Positions 18,472 to 28,800 of a stretch of DNA of 64,000 nt are shown here, in pieces. The DNA comes from Phocoenobacter atlanticus (lineage in GTDB: Bacteria; Pseudomonadota; Gammaproteobacteria; Enterobacterales; Pasteurellaceae). The position numbers and the translations under genes were made by a program. The stretch lies in assembly GCF_030764225.1 (NCBI RefSeq), contig NZ_JASAXH010000009.1. One strand, written 5' to 3'. How positions within the stretch are numbered: position 1 is the stretch's first letter; every line of letters begins with the position of its first letter. Below the pieces are notes generated by a model. It was not told the origin of the DNA, did no database searches, and saw nothing but the letters and a program-made list of their open reading frames with translations.

Positions 18472-18603
18472 AATTTTCCTTTTAATTGATCTGTTTTGAC
18501 ATTAAACATCATATAAAAAATATATTTTTTTGAAAGCGGTTACTTTTAAAAATGATACCTAGCTCACAAAAAATAATGTAATTTACTATGATTATTTTAA
18601 ATT

Positions 18604-18619
18604 TGTGATGTAGATCACA
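18604..18619 (+). promoter_or_regulatory. CRP binding site upstream of galT
   Basis: TGTGATGTAGATCACA fits the CRP consensus exactly in the galS-galT divergent region, about 77 bases before the galT start. Confidence 0.85.
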
Positions 18620-18650
18620 GTAATTGTATTTTGCTGGGTTAAAATAGGGA

Positions 18651-18664
18651 TGTAATCGTTTACA
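18651..18664. promoter_or_regulatory. GalS-type operator upstream of galT
   Basis: TGTAATCGTTTACA is a near palindrome with the central CG of GalR/GalS sites. It overlaps the region where the galT promoter or transcription start should be. Confidence 0.75.
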
Positions 18665-18695
18665 TTTTTAAAAAGAAATAAAAAGGAGAGGAAAA

Positions 18696-19739
18696 ATGAA
18701 TAATGTATTTGATCCAACTGAGCATCCACATCGACGTTATAATCCATTAACCGAACAATGGGTTTTGGTTTCCCCACATCGAGCAAAACGTCCTTGGCAA
18801 GGTCAACAAGAAAAAGTAGTGGAAGAAAATAAACCAAGTTACGATCCAAGTTGTTATTTGTGTCCAAGTAATAAACGCATTACTGGTGAACAAAATCCAG
18901 CTTATACTCAACCTTTCGTGTTTAAAAATGATTTTTCCGCCCTTTTAGAAGATACACCAGCTCCACAAGAACAACAAGATCCTCTCTTTCAAAGTTCTCA
19001 GGCACAGGGCGAGAGCCGAGTAGTTTGTTTTTCACCTGATCACAGTAAAACCTTACCTTTATTGACCGTTGAAGAAATCACCGAAGTGATCAAAACGTGG
19101 CAAGAACAATTACAAGAATTAGGTCAAAAATATCAATGGGTGCAAATTTTTGAGAATAAAGGGGCAGCAATGGGCTGTTCAAATCCTCATCCTCACGGGC
19201 AAATTTGGGCAAGCAATTTCTTACCAAATGAAGTTGCCCAAGCAGATAAAGCACAAGCTGAATATTTGAAAAAACATAATTCGGTACTTTTAATGGATTA
19301 TGTCAATAAAGAATTAGAACTTAAAGAACGCATTGTGGTAGAAACAGAATATTGGGTAGCAGTTGTGCCTTATTGGGCGGTGTGGCCATTTGAAACCTTG
19401 TTACTTCCAAAACAGCATATTAAACGCTTAACGGATTTAAATACAGAACAAGAAAAAGATCTTGCTTTAGCAATAAAAAAATTAACAACAAAATATGATA
19501 ATTTATTTAATACATCATTCCCTTATTCAATGGGCTTTCACGCTGCACCTTTTAATGGAAAAGAGAATGAACATTGGCAATTACACGCTCATTTCTATCC
19601 ACCTTTACTACGTTCTGCCACCGTGCGTAAATTTATGGTTGGCTATGAGATGTTAGGGGAGAGCCAGCGAGATCTAACCGCAGAGCAAGCTGCAATACGT
19701 TTAAGAGAGTTGTCAGATACTCATTATAAAATGAAGTAA
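18696..19739 (+). CDS. galT: Galactose-1-phosphate uridylyltransferase
   Basis: Leloir enzyme that swaps UMP between UDP-glucose and galactose-1-phosphate. The active-site HPH motif lies in CSNPHPHGQIW (near residue 165), and the zinc-site cysteines are Cys53 and Cys56 in CYLCPSNKR. The 347 residues match E. coli GalT (348). AAGGAGAGG gives a strong ribosome binding site. First gene of galTKM; galE is not in this window. Confidence 0.96.
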   Translation: MNNVFDPTEHPHRRYNPLTEQWVLVSPHRAKRPWQGQQEKVVEENKPSYDPSCYLCPSNKRITGEQNPAYTQPFVFKNDFSALLEDTPAPQEQQDPLFQSSQAQGESRVVCFSPDHSKTLPLLTVEEITEVIKTWQEQLQELGQKYQWVQIFENKGAAMGCSNPHPHGQIWASNFLPNEVAQADKAQAEYLKKHNSVLLMDYVNKELELKERIVVETEYWVAVVPYWAVWPFETLLLPKQHIKRLTDLNTEQEKDLALAIKKLTTKYDNLFNTSFPYSMGFHAAPFNGKENEHWQLHAHFYPPLLRSATVRKFMVGYEMLGESQRDLTAEQAAIRLRELSDTHYKMK

Positions 19740-19791
19740 TATTGAATATAGCGGTTACTTGTGAGTTAAAATTTACAAAAAAGGAAATATT

Positions 19792-20949
19792 ATGCAACCA
19801 ATCGAAAAAGCGAAACAGTTATTTGTTGAAAAATTTAATCAAAAACCAACCTTATGTGTTTATGCTCCAGGGCGAGTCAATGTGATTGGCGAACATACCG
19901 ATTATAATGACGGTTTTGTGATGCCTTGTGCGATCAACTATGGAACAGCAATCAGTGGTACTAAACGTAGTGATAGTATTTTTAACGTCTATGCGGCAGA
20001 TTTAGATCAGTTTGATAAATTTGATTTAAGCCAACCGATCACAAAAAACAGTGAGGCTAAATGGACGGGCTATGTGCGTGGAGTAGTTAAATTTATTCAA
20101 GAGCGTTGCCCTGAATTTAAACAAGGGGCAGATTTAGTGATTAGTGGCAATGTGCCTTTATCTTCTGGTTTAAGTTCTTCGGCATCATTAGAAGTGGCGG
20201 TAGGAAAGTTCTGTCAGCAATTAGGCAATCTTTCACTTTCTCATACTGAAATTGCGTTAATCGGGCAGAAAGCTGAGAATCAATTTGTGGGTGCAAATTG
20301 TGGCAATATGGATCAGTTAATTTCAGCATTAGGGCAAAAAGATAATTTATTGATGATTGATTGCCGTAGTTTAGAAACCAAGCCAACACCCGTGCCAAAA
20401 GATGTTGCCGTGATGATTGTAAACTCAAATGTGAAACACGATTTGGTAACAGGGGAATACAACACTCGTCGCCAACAATGTGAAAAAGCAGCGGAATTTT
20501 TCGGCGTAAAAGCATTGCGAGATGTGTCTATTGAAGAATTTGCAAAAAAAGAGAAAGATCTTACCGCTTGTGATCCTGAAATGATGAGAAGAGCCAGACA
20601 CGTAGTGACTGAAAATCAACGTGTACTTGATGCAGTAAAAGCCTTAGAGCAGGGTGATTTAACCTTATTGGGTAAATTGATGTATGCCTCTCACGATTCA
20701 ATGCGTGATGACTTTGAAATTACCACACCTGAAATAGATTACTTAGTAGAACTTGCTCAAGTCGTTATCGGTTCAAGTGGTGGTGCGAGAATGACAGGTG
20801 GTGGCTTTGGTGGATGTATTGTTGCAGTTGCACCTGTTGAAAAAGTAGAAGAAGTACGTAAAATTATTGCGGATAATTATCAAAAACAGACAGGCTTAAA
20901 AGAAACCTTTTATGTGTGTACAGCTTCACAAGGAGTATCAGTATGCTAA
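19792..20949 (+). CDS. galK: Galactokinase
   Basis: Phosphorylates galactose at C1 with ATP. GHMP kinase motifs are intact: the galactokinase signature GRVNVIGEHTDYNDGFVMP (residues about 28-46), the ATP loop LSSGLSSSASLEVA and the C-terminal GGGFGGCIVA. It has 385 residues. It follows galT after 52 bases, and its last codons overlap the galM start by seven bases, so galK and galM are probably translationally coupled. Confidence 0.96.
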   Translation: MQPIEKAKQLFVEKFNQKPTLCVYAPGRVNVIGEHTDYNDGFVMPCAINYGTAISGTKRSDSIFNVYAADLDQFDKFDLSQPITKNSEAKWTGYVRGVVKFIQERCPEFKQGADLVISGNVPLSSGLSSSASLEVAVGKFCQQLGNLSLSHTEIALIGQKAENQFVGANCGNMDQLISALGQKDNLLMIDCRSLETKPTPVPKDVAVMIVNSNVKHDLVTGEYNTRRQQCEKAAEFFGVKALRDVSIEEFAKKEKDLTACDPEMMRRARHVVTENQRVLDAVKALEQGDLTLLGKLMYASHDSMRDDFEITTPEIDYLVELAQVVIGSSGGARMTGGGFGGCIVAVAPVEKVEEVRKIIADNYQKQTGLKETFYVCTASQGVSVC

Positions 20950-21968
20950 CGGAAACCACCACTGGTATAGCATCTGATAATATTCCTTTTCAGATCTTTA
21001 CTTTAACGAATGGCAATGGAATGTCCATTCAAGTAATGGATTGGGGCGCAACGTGGATATCCTGTAAAGTCCCTGTAAATAATGAGCTTAGAGAAACTTT
21101 GTTAGGTTGTCAGCCTCAAGATTATCTTAATCAAAGTGCTTATTTAGGGGCAACAGTGGGGCGTTATGCTAATCGCATTGCGAATGCCAGTTTTCAACTA
21201 AATGGTAAAAAATATCAGCTAGTTGCCAATCAAGGAAAACATCAACTACACGGTGGCGAGGGTTTTAGTCATCGACGTTGGAACATTAAAGAAAAAAGTG
21301 AGAATATGATTACTTTTTCACTTTTTTCACAGGACGGCGCTCAAGGATTTGCAGGTAATGTAACGGTTTATGCTACTTATCATTTAACAGAAAAAAATGA
21401 AGTCAAAATCGAATTTGAAGGTGAGTCTGATCAAGATACGCCATTGAATTTAACCAATCATAGTTATTTTAATTTAGATAATGCTGAGATTGGTAGTGAT
21501 GTTCGTGATCATAAATTACAGCTGAATGCGGATTATTTTTTACCTGTGGATAATGAAGGTATCCCAAATGCACCGTTAAAAGCCGTTGAAAATACCAGTT
21601 TTGATTTTCGTGATGAAAAAGTAATCAGCAAGGATTTTCTCAAAGAAGAGCAACAACTTACCAAAGGTTATGATCACTCCTTTTTATTAAATCATCAAGG
21701 CGAGCAACCTTGTGCGATTTTAACGGCTTCAGATAACTCATTGCAATTACAAGTATTCACCTCACAACCTGCATTACAAGTTTATACTGGAAACTATCTT
21801 GCAAACAACCCAAATCGCCATAAGGGGGTCTATAGTGATTATTCAGGAATTGCATTAGAAACCCAAGCATTGCCAGATACCCCTAATCATCCTGAATGGC
21901 AGAAATATGGTGGAATTATAAAGGCAGGTGAAAAATATAAACAGTGGACAATATTTAAAATAGATTAA
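20943..21968 (+). CDS. galM: Galactose mutarotase (aldose 1-epimerase)
   Basis: Interconverts alpha- and beta-galactose so that the product of LacZ can be used by GalK. Catalytic residues are visible: His in TNHSYFNL and Glu in ALETQALPDTPNHPEW; the substrate loop GRYANRIANA is also present. The start at ATG 943 of this kilobase is set by AGGAG about eight bases upstream, inside the end of galK; a longer reading from 20916 would overlap galK more. Product length 341 aa. Confidence 0.94.
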   Translation: MLTETTTGIASDNIPFQIFTLTNGNGMSIQVMDWGATWISCKVPVNNELRETLLGCQPQDYLNQSAYLGATVGRYANRIANASFQLNGKKYQLVANQGKHQLHGGEGFSHRRWNIKEKSENMITFSLFSQDGAQGFAGNVTVYATYHLTEKNEVKIEFEGESDQDTPLNLTNHSYFNLDNAEIGSDVRDHKLQLNADYFLPVDNEGIPNAPLKAVENTSFDFRDEKVISKDFLKEEQQLTKGYDHSFLLNHQGEQPCAILTASDNSLQLQVFTSQPALQVYTGNYLANNPNRHKGVYSDYSGIALETQALPDTPNHPEWQKYGGIIKAGEKYKQWTIFKID

Positions 21969-22043
21969 AAAAATAGATTGTGATTTTGAGTAAAAAAATA
22001 TATTATAGACGTCTAGATGTTTAAACCTCTAAAAAATTATAAA

Positions 22044-22088
22044 TAAGCGGTAAGATATTGTAAAAATTTTACAAAATGTTACCGCTTA
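22044..22088. terminator. Uptake-signal inverted pair after galM
   Basis: TAAGCGGTAA and TTACCGCTTA lie in inverted orientation about 25 bases apart, with complementary AT-rich inner sequence (TTGTAAAAATTTTACAA), forming a long hairpin between galM and metK. Confidence 0.6.
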
Positions 22089-22127
22089 GGTATTTTGTAA
22101 ACCTACTTAATATTAAGGAATAGCACA

Positions 22128-23282
22128 ATGGCAATGAATTTATTTACTTCAGAATCTGTTTCAGAAGGACACCCTGATAAAATTGCAGATCAAATCTCTG
22201 ATGCAGTTTTAGATGAAATATTAAAACAAGATCCAAAAGCGCGTGTAGCTTGTGAAACTTATGTAAAGACAGGTATGGCATTAGTGGGCGGTGAAATTAC
22301 CACAACGGCTTGGGTCGATATTGAAAGTCTAACTCGAGAAGTGATTTGCGATATTGGGTATACTCATTCTGATATGGGCTTTGATGCCCATTCTTGTGCT
22401 GTATTAAATGCAATTGGTAAACAATCTCCTGATATTAATCAAGGTGTTGATAGAACTGATCCTTTTGAACAAGGCGCGGGGGATCAAGGCATTATGTTTG
22501 GCTATGCGACCAATGAAACTGACGTATTAATGCCAGCACCAATTACCTATGCTCACTTATTAATGCAAAAACAAGCAGAAGTACGTAAAAGTGGTAAATT
22601 AAATTGGTTACGCCCTGATGCAAAAAGCCAAATTACCTTTATTTATGAAGATAATAAAATTAAAGGCATTGATGCCGTAGTACTTTCAACTCAGCACTCA
22701 GACACCGTTTCTCAAAAAGATCTTCACGAAGGGGTAATGGAAGAAATTATCAAACCTATTTTGCCAAGTGAATGGTTAAGTAAAGATACCAAATATTTTA
22801 TTAATCCAACAGGGCGTTTTGTTATTGGCGGTCCAATGGGTGACTGTGGCTTAACAGGACGTAAAATTATTGTTGATACTTACGGTGGTGCGGCTCGTCA
22901 CGGTGGCGGTGCATTCTCTGGTAAAGATCCATCAAAAGTTGACCGTTCGGCAGCTTATGCCGCGCGTTATGTGGCGAAAAATATTGTAGCCGCGGGTTTA
23001 GCAGATCGTTGTGAAATTCAGCTTTCTTATGCAATAGGTGTCGCAGATCCAACCTCAATAATGGTAGAAACCTTTGGAACAGGTAAAGTAAGTAATGAAG
23101 TGTTAGTTCGCTTAGTGCGTCAGCATTTTGATTTACGTCCTTACGGCTTAATTCAAATGTTAGATCTAATTAAACCCATTTATCGTGAAACTGCCGCTTA
23201 CGGACACTTCGGACGTGAACATTTCCCTTGGGAAAAAACAGATAAAGCAGATATTTTACGTTTTGAAGCAGGATTGAAATAA
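22128..23282 (+). CDS. metK: S-adenosylmethionine synthase
   Basis: Makes S-adenosylmethionine from methionine and ATP. Family motifs are intact: GHPDKIADQISDAVLD near the N-terminus, GAGDQGIMFGYA in the centre and GGGAFSGKDPSKVDRSAAY. The 384 residues equal the E. coli length when starting at 22128; a second ATG six bases later is possible. AAGGA precedes the start. It is an essential gene placed between the galactose operon and the lac locus, with its own hairpins on both sides. Confidence 0.96.
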   Translation: MAMNLFTSESVSEGHPDKIADQISDAVLDEILKQDPKARVACETYVKTGMALVGGEITTTAWVDIESLTREVICDIGYTHSDMGFDAHSCAVLNAIGKQSPDINQGVDRTDPFEQGAGDQGIMFGYATNETDVLMPAPITYAHLLMQKQAEVRKSGKLNWLRPDAKSQITFIYEDNKIKGIDAVVLSTQHSDTVSQKDLHEGVMEEIIKPILPSEWLSKDTKYFINPTGRFVIGGPMGDCGLTGRKIIVDTYGGAARHGGGAFSGKDPSKVDRSAAYAARYVAKNIVAAGLADRCEIQLSYAIGVADPTSIMVETFGTGKVSNEVLVRLVRQHFDLRPYGLIQMLDLIKPIYRETAAYGHFGREHFPWEKTDKADILRFEAGLK

Positions 23283-23292
23283 TTTATAAAAT

Positions 23293-23348
23293 CAAGCGGT
23301 ACGATGTTGATCAAAATTTGCAAATTTTTGATTAAATCATACCGCTTG
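23293..23348. terminator. Uptake-signal inverted pair between metK and lacI
   Basis: CAAGCGGTACGATG and a TCATACCGCTTG copy are inverted around AAATTTGCAAATTTT and followed by T-rich sequence. It lies between convergent genes and can terminate both. Confidence 0.65.
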
Positions 23349-23355
23349 TTTTTTC

Positions 23356-24354
23356 TTAACAAGACTGTCCAATAATTAATGGACAAGTAATCGAATTTTC
23401 TCCTATCGAATTTCTTCCCTCAATAAAATGCAGTGCTGCCTGTTTTCCCATTTCATAGTGGGGGAGTTGTACAGTGGTGAGTGACGGTTGAAATAAGTGT
23501 GTAACACCAACCATATTATCGTAACCAACCACTGCCACATCTTCTGGGATACGAAAACCTCTACTTAATAAGAGTTGATAAGTGAGAAATGCAATACGGT
23601 CATTACCACACACTATAATATCAAAATCTAATTTCTTAGGATTATTCTCTAACAACTTTTCAAGCGGTTTTGCTCCATTTTCGTAAGTATGAGGTGTACC
23701 AATCATAAAATGTTGTTCTGGTATCTGAGGATTTAATTGACTAAACCAAGCTTTTTCAAAACCATTTTTACGCTCTTTGGCTGCGATGGATTTTTCTGGA
23801 ATATACATACAAAGGGGCTTTTTATAGCCCTTTTTAACCAATAGTTCAGTTAAATCAAACTGCCCTTGAAAATCATTAGGAATATAGCTTGCTACATCAA
23901 CATCATTCGTCACACAATTTGATAACACCATCGGAATATTATGTAATTTTTGAGGAATTTTTACTTCTTTTAAACCATTTCTTGCCACGATAATCCCAGC
24001 TGGACGATAAGATAATAAACGTTCTGCTGCCTGTTCCATTTCTTGCTCATCATCTTCAAACGTATTGATCACAAAAGAATGCCAGCCGTGTTGTCGCACC
24101 GTTTTTTCAATTGCAAGAATGATTTCAACAGAGAATGGCGTCGTTGCTGTACCTAAAGATAGCACACCGATCGTCTTGCCAGTTGATCCTCGAATGTTTT
24201 TTGCAGAAAAATTAGGCACATAATTCAGTTCATCAATTGCTTTTTTTACGTGTTTATAAGTTTTTGCAGATAATTTCTCAGGATTATTTAATGCTCTAGA
24301 TACGGTCATTAAAGAAACCCCTGCCAATTCTGCGACTTGTTTTAATGATGCCAT
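23356..24354 (-). CDS. LacI-family repressor of the lac locus
   Basis: A 332-residue regulator with helix-turn-helix SLKQVAELAGVSLMTVSRALNN, hinge region NFSAKNIRG and a sugar-binding effector domain (GVLSLGTATTPFSVEII, IIVCGNDRIAFLTYQLL, AVVGYDNMVGVTHLFQPSLTTV). It is divergent from lacY and lacZ, and three related operator-like sequences with central CG or CC lie between them, so it is the likely lac repressor. It is not an orthologue-level match to E. coli LacI that I can assert; the inducer is presumed to be lactose-derived. Confidence 0.88.
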   Translation of the reverse strand: MASLKQVAELAGVSLMTVSRALNNPEKLSAKTYKHVKKAIDELNYVPNFSAKNIRGSTGKTIGVLSLGTATTPFSVEIILAIEKTVRQHGWHSFVINTFEDDEQEMEQAAERLLSYRPAGIIVARNGLKEVKIPQKLHNIPMVLSNCVTNDVDVASYIPNDFQGQFDLTELLVKKGYKKPLCMYIPEKSIAAKERKNGFEKAWFSQLNPQIPEQHFMIGTPHTYENGAKPLEKLLENNPKKLDFDIIVCGNDRIAFLTYQLLLSRGFRIPEDVAVVGYDNMVGVTHLFQPSLTTVQLPHYEMGKQAALHFIEGRNSIGENSITCPLIIGQSC

Positions 24355-24406
24355 TTTTATTATCCTTCTTATTTTTTTCTATTTTACCTGTAATACTCTC
24401 TTTTTT

Positions 24407-24418
24407 GTTAACGTTAAC
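24407..24418. promoter_or_regulatory. Operator 1 of lacI-lacY region
   Basis: GTTAACGTTAAC is a perfect 12-bp palindrome close to the regulator start, suited for autoregulation. Confidence 0.7.
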
Positions 24419-24426
24419 CGCAAAAG

Positions 24427-24442
24427 TGTGATCTGGTTCACA
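24427..24442. promoter_or_regulatory. CRP site 1 of lacI-lacY region
   Basis: TGTGATCTGGTTCACA matches TGTGA-N6-TCACA exactly. Confidence 0.82.
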
Positions 24443-24452
24443 AAATTAAAAT

Positions 24453-24464
24453 GATAACCTTAAC
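24453..24464. promoter_or_regulatory. Degenerate operator between the two CRP sites
   Basis: GATAACCTTAAC differs by one base from the operator at 24516 and lies between the two CRP sites. Confidence 0.45.
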
Positions 24465-24467
24465 ATT

Positions 24468-24483
24468 TGTGAGCTAGATCACA
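24468..24483 (+). promoter_or_regulatory. CRP site 2 upstream of lacY
   Basis: TGTGAGCTAGATCACA matches TGTGA-N6-TCACA exactly and is about 85 bases before the lacY start. Confidence 0.85.
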
Positions 24484-24515
24484 TTTATAAGTATTTATGG
24501 CTTGATAAGTTTTTT

Positions 24516-24527
24516 GATAACGTTAAC
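24516..24527. promoter_or_regulatory. Operator 2 near lacY start
   Basis: GATAACGTTAAC, one base off a perfect palindrome, lies 40 bases before the lacY start, where bound repressor would block transcription. Confidence 0.7.
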
Positions 24528-24566
24528 ATTTGGCGAAATTTATATATTTTAAATAAGGAGTTTTCT

Positions 24567-25835
24567 ATGTCAGAAACACTATCTAATCAAGGTCAACAGC
24601 ACTATTATCTTACCAATAGAAATTATTGGGTATCAGGTGCTTATTTCTTCACATACTTTTTTATTATGGCAACCTGTTTTCCTTTTCTTGGGATTTGGTT
24701 GGGCGATATCAATGGTTTATCTGGCGAAGACATCGGTTTAGTTTTTTCATCAATGTCATTTTCAGCTATCTGTTTCCAACCTATTTTTGGTTACTTAACC
24801 GATAAACTCGGTATTAAAAAACATATGTTATGGGTGCTTGCGATTACTTTACTTTTCTATGCCCCTTTCTTCATCTATGTTTTTGCACCACTCTTAAAAG
24901 TCAATGTCTTTTTAGGGGCATTATCTGGTGGGGCTTATATGGGCTTTGTGTTTAAAAGTGGGGCACCAGCTTCCGAAGCTTATATTGAACGTATTAGCCG
25001 TTTAAGTCGTTTTGAATATGGACGTGCGAGAATGTTTGGTATGTTTGGTTGGGGAATTTGTGCCTCTTTGGCAGGCAACTTGTATAGTTCAAATCCTAAT
25101 TCTGTTTTTTGGTTAGGCTCTATTGCCGCTCTTGTATTATTAGTTTTAGTCGCAATGATGAAACCTTCAAATAGTTCAACTTCTGCTGTGATTGATAAAT
25201 TAGGTGAGAATAAAAATCCTGTAAGCTTAAAGCAGGCTTTTGCTTTATTAAAACGTCCACAATTTTGGGCTTTAATTGCTTATGTTGTGGGTGTGGCTTG
25301 TACCTATGATATTTTTGACCAACAGTTTGGTAATTTCTTTAATACGTTCTTTGAATCGAAAGAAAAAGGAATTGAAATGTTTGGTTACGTAACAACGCTC
25401 GGAGAAACATTAAATGCAATTATTATGTTCTTCGTTCCAGTCATTATTAACCGCTTTATCGGTGCAAAAAATGCGTTATTGATTGCGGGTGTAATTATGA
25501 GTATTCGTATCACAGGATCTTCATTTGCAACGGAAGCGTGGCACGTCGTGGTATTAAAAACTTTACATATGTTTGAAGTACCTTTCTATTTAGTCGGCTT
25601 ATTTAAATATATTTCAAATGTGTTTGAAGTGCATTTTTCTGCAACTGTTTACTTAGTGGCTTGTCAATTTATTAAAGAAGTGGTAAGTATGGTTGAATCG
25701 CCAATTGTGGGCAAATTATATGACATACACGGCTACCAAGATACCTATTTCATTCTTGGTTGTATCGCTTTTGGTTTTACTGTTCTTTCTCTGTTTGCTT
25801 TAACAGGAAAAAAATTAACACCAGAACAAGCTTAG
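24567..25835 (+). CDS. lacY: Lactose permease (LacY, major facilitator superfamily)
   Basis: Proton-coupled lactose importer with twelve membrane segments, 422 aa. It aligns along its length with E. coli LacY, and sugar and proton residues are retained: Glu and Arg of SEAYIERISRLSRFEYGRARMFG, the Glu of TTLGETLNAIIMFF, the Arg of MSIRITGSSFAT, and His and Glu of LKTLHMFEVPF. The ribosome binding site AAGGAG is good. lacZ follows after 29 bases, so gene order is lacY-lacZ, the reverse of E. coli. Confidence 0.94.
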   Translation: MSETLSNQGQQHYYLTNRNYWVSGAYFFTYFFIMATCFPFLGIWLGDINGLSGEDIGLVFSSMSFSAICFQPIFGYLTDKLGIKKHMLWVLAITLLFYAPFFIYVFAPLLKVNVFLGALSGGAYMGFVFKSGAPASEAYIERISRLSRFEYGRARMFGMFGWGICASLAGNLYSSNPNSVFWLGSIAALVLLVLVAMMKPSNSSTSAVIDKLGENKNPVSLKQAFALLKRPQFWALIAYVVGVACTYDIFDQQFGNFFNTFFESKEKGIEMFGYVTTLGETLNAIIMFFVPVIINRFIGAKNALLIAGVIMSIRITGSSFATEAWHVVVLKTLHMFEVPFYLVGLFKYISNVFEVHFSATVYLVACQFIKEVVSMVESPIVGKLYDIHGYQDTYFILGCIAFGFTVLSLFALTGKKLTPEQA

Positions 25836-25864
25836 TATAAATGAACAAATAAGGAATTATTACA

Positions 25865-28800
25865 ATGTTACTCACAAATCATTTTCAAGATCCCGAAGTG
25901 ATTCATATCAATACCACGCCACATCACGCTTATTTTATTCCTTTTGAAAATGAGCAAAAATGTGCAAAAAGTGATAGAAATTTGTCCGCTTATGTAACTT
26001 TATTAAGCCAATGCGACTGGGGATTTAGCTATTTTGAAAGTTATCAAGATTTGCCTGAAAACCTCCCTGAAAACATAGCAGAACAGCCAGCACAGGCAAA
26101 TATCCCTGTGCCGTCAAACTGGCAGAATCACGGTTATGATCAACATCAATACACCAATATCAATTACCCGTTCCCGTTTGATCCACCTTATGTACCAACG
26201 CAAAATCCTTGTGGATTATATCAACGAGAATTTGAGGTTAACCTTAAATCGGATAAGCGTTATTTGATTAACTTTGAAGGGGTCGATAGCTGTTTCTTCT
26301 TATATGTTAACCAAAAATTTGTCGGATATAGTCAAGTCAGCCACGCCACTAGTGAGTTTGATATTAGCGATGTATTGCAAAATGGTACAAACCATATCGC
26401 TGTTTTAGTACTAAAATGGTGTGATGGAAGCTATTTAGAAGATCAAGATAAATTCAGAATGTCAGGTATTTTTCGTGATGTGTATATCTTAGAACGTGAA
26501 CAAAATTATCTGCAAGATTTCTTTATTAGAACACAATTATCAGATGATCTTTCATCTGCCACTTTAACGGTTGAGACTTCTTTCTTAGAACAAGCTCAGT
26601 CTATTGATTTTCAGATATTTAACCCACAAGGCGAATTGATTCTTGAAAAACAAGCGGTGAATTTATTCGAAGAATTTACAAATATTCAACTCTGGAATGC
26701 GGAAAATCCCGCGTTATATAGCCTAAGATTGCACTATGGCAATGAATGGATTGAGCAAAAAATCGGATTTAGAAAAATTGCCGTTGAAAATGGCGTGCTG
26801 TTATTCAACAACCAACCGATTAAATTCAAAGGGGTTAACCGTCACGACAGCGATCCAAAAACAGGTTATAGCATTAGTTATGAACAAGCGATCAAAGATC
26901 TTACTTTGATGAAACAGCATAATATCAATGCGATCCGCACCGCTCACTATCCTAACGCCCCTTGGTTTACCGAGCTTTGCGATAAATACGGATTTTATGT
27001 CATCAGCGAAAGCGACATTGAAAGTCACGGACCAGTAATGTTGCCTGTGCCACAACCTGAAAATAGCATTTTCTTAAATGTATCGAATGAAAACTGGGAT
27101 AAACAAATTGAGCAAGATACGATCGATAATTTCTGTTATTTTGCAAGAGATCCAAGCTTTAAAGCGGCGATTTTAGATCGTACTTTTGCAAATATTGAAC
27201 GAGATAAAAACCGCACCTCGATCCTTGTTTGGTCGCTTGGTAATGAAAGTGGTTATGGTGAAAATTTTGAAGAGGCAGCAAAATGGGTAAAAGATCGTGA
27301 TCCTGAACGCCTCGTACATTATGAAAGCTCAATCTACCAACATTCACAACATAAAAATGATCTCACTAACTTAGATTTTTACAGTGAAATGTACAGCGAC
27401 ACCGACGTGGTCGAAGAGTATTGCTCAAAACCACAAAGCAAACCATTCTTAATTTGTGAATACAGCCACGCAATGGGCAATTCCAACGGTGATCTTGAAG
27501 ACTACTGGCAAACCTTCCAAAAATATGACACAGCTTGTGGGGGCTTTATTTGGGAATGGTGCGATCACGCCAACCAGCTACCAAATGATCCACAAAAATT
27601 AGGTTATGGTGGCGATTTCAAAGAAACAATGCACGACGGTAATTTCTGTGTGGACGGTTTAGTGTCGCCAACACGTGTTCCACACAGCAATTTACTTGAA
27701 TTGAAAAATGTCAATCGTCCTGTGCGAGCCTGTTTGAGAGACGGAAAAATTGAATTTACCAACCATTTCGATTTCACCAACCTTTCTGAGATCACCATTA
27801 AATATTGCCTCTCAGAAAATGGTTATGCGATTAAGCAAGGGGAATTTGAACTTAATTGTGAGCCTCATCAATCCACTTGTGTGCCTTTCGTATTACCAAA
27901 ACGCAATGGTAATGTATGGCTACTCGATATCACTTATTTTGCAAAAAATGCCACAGAATTGACCCCTTGTGATCATAAGTTAGGTTTTGATCAAATTAAT
28001 ATTTTTGATGATACAATGATTACCGCTGTTTTTAATAAAAAACAACCAAGTCATTTTACTATTAAAGAAAGCACACAAACCTTAGTAGTAAAAAATGAAC
28101 AACTTTATTGTGAATTTAATAAAAACAAAGGAATTTTAAATCAGCTACAATATCAAGGTAAAACCATCATTGAACAGCCATTAACTTTCAATATATGGCG
28201 TGCCCCAACAGATAATGATCGTCTTGTCCGAGAATTATGGCAAAATGCAGGCTATCACAATGCTGATAGTCGAGCTTATCAAGTTTCAGTAGAACAATTT
28301 AGTGATAAAGTGGTGGTTTTTGCTGATTGTGCAATCGTAGCAACAGCACGAGAAAGAATTGTCACCTTTAACGTGCAATATCATATTCACCCTGATTACA
28401 TTGAGATAGTGGTACTTGCAGAGCGAAAAGCCCACTTACCTTATTTACCACGTTTTGGACTCGCATTTAGCTTGAATAAACAAAGTGAAAATGTGGAATT
28501 TTTTGGTTATGGCGAAGGAGAAAGCTATATTGATAAGCACTATTCAACAAAGCTCGGGCGTTATACAACCACTGCCACACAAAATCATACGGATTATTTC
28601 AAACCACAAGAAAATGGTAGCCACTATGGGTGTCACTATGTGAAAACTGATAATCTATTGATTAGTGCCAATCAACCATTTAGCTTTAACTACTCGCCTT
28701 ATTCCCTTGAAGAGTTAACGAGTAAAGCACACCATTATAATTTAGAAAAATCATCATTTAATCATTTATATATTGATTATAAAATGAGTGGTATTGGCTC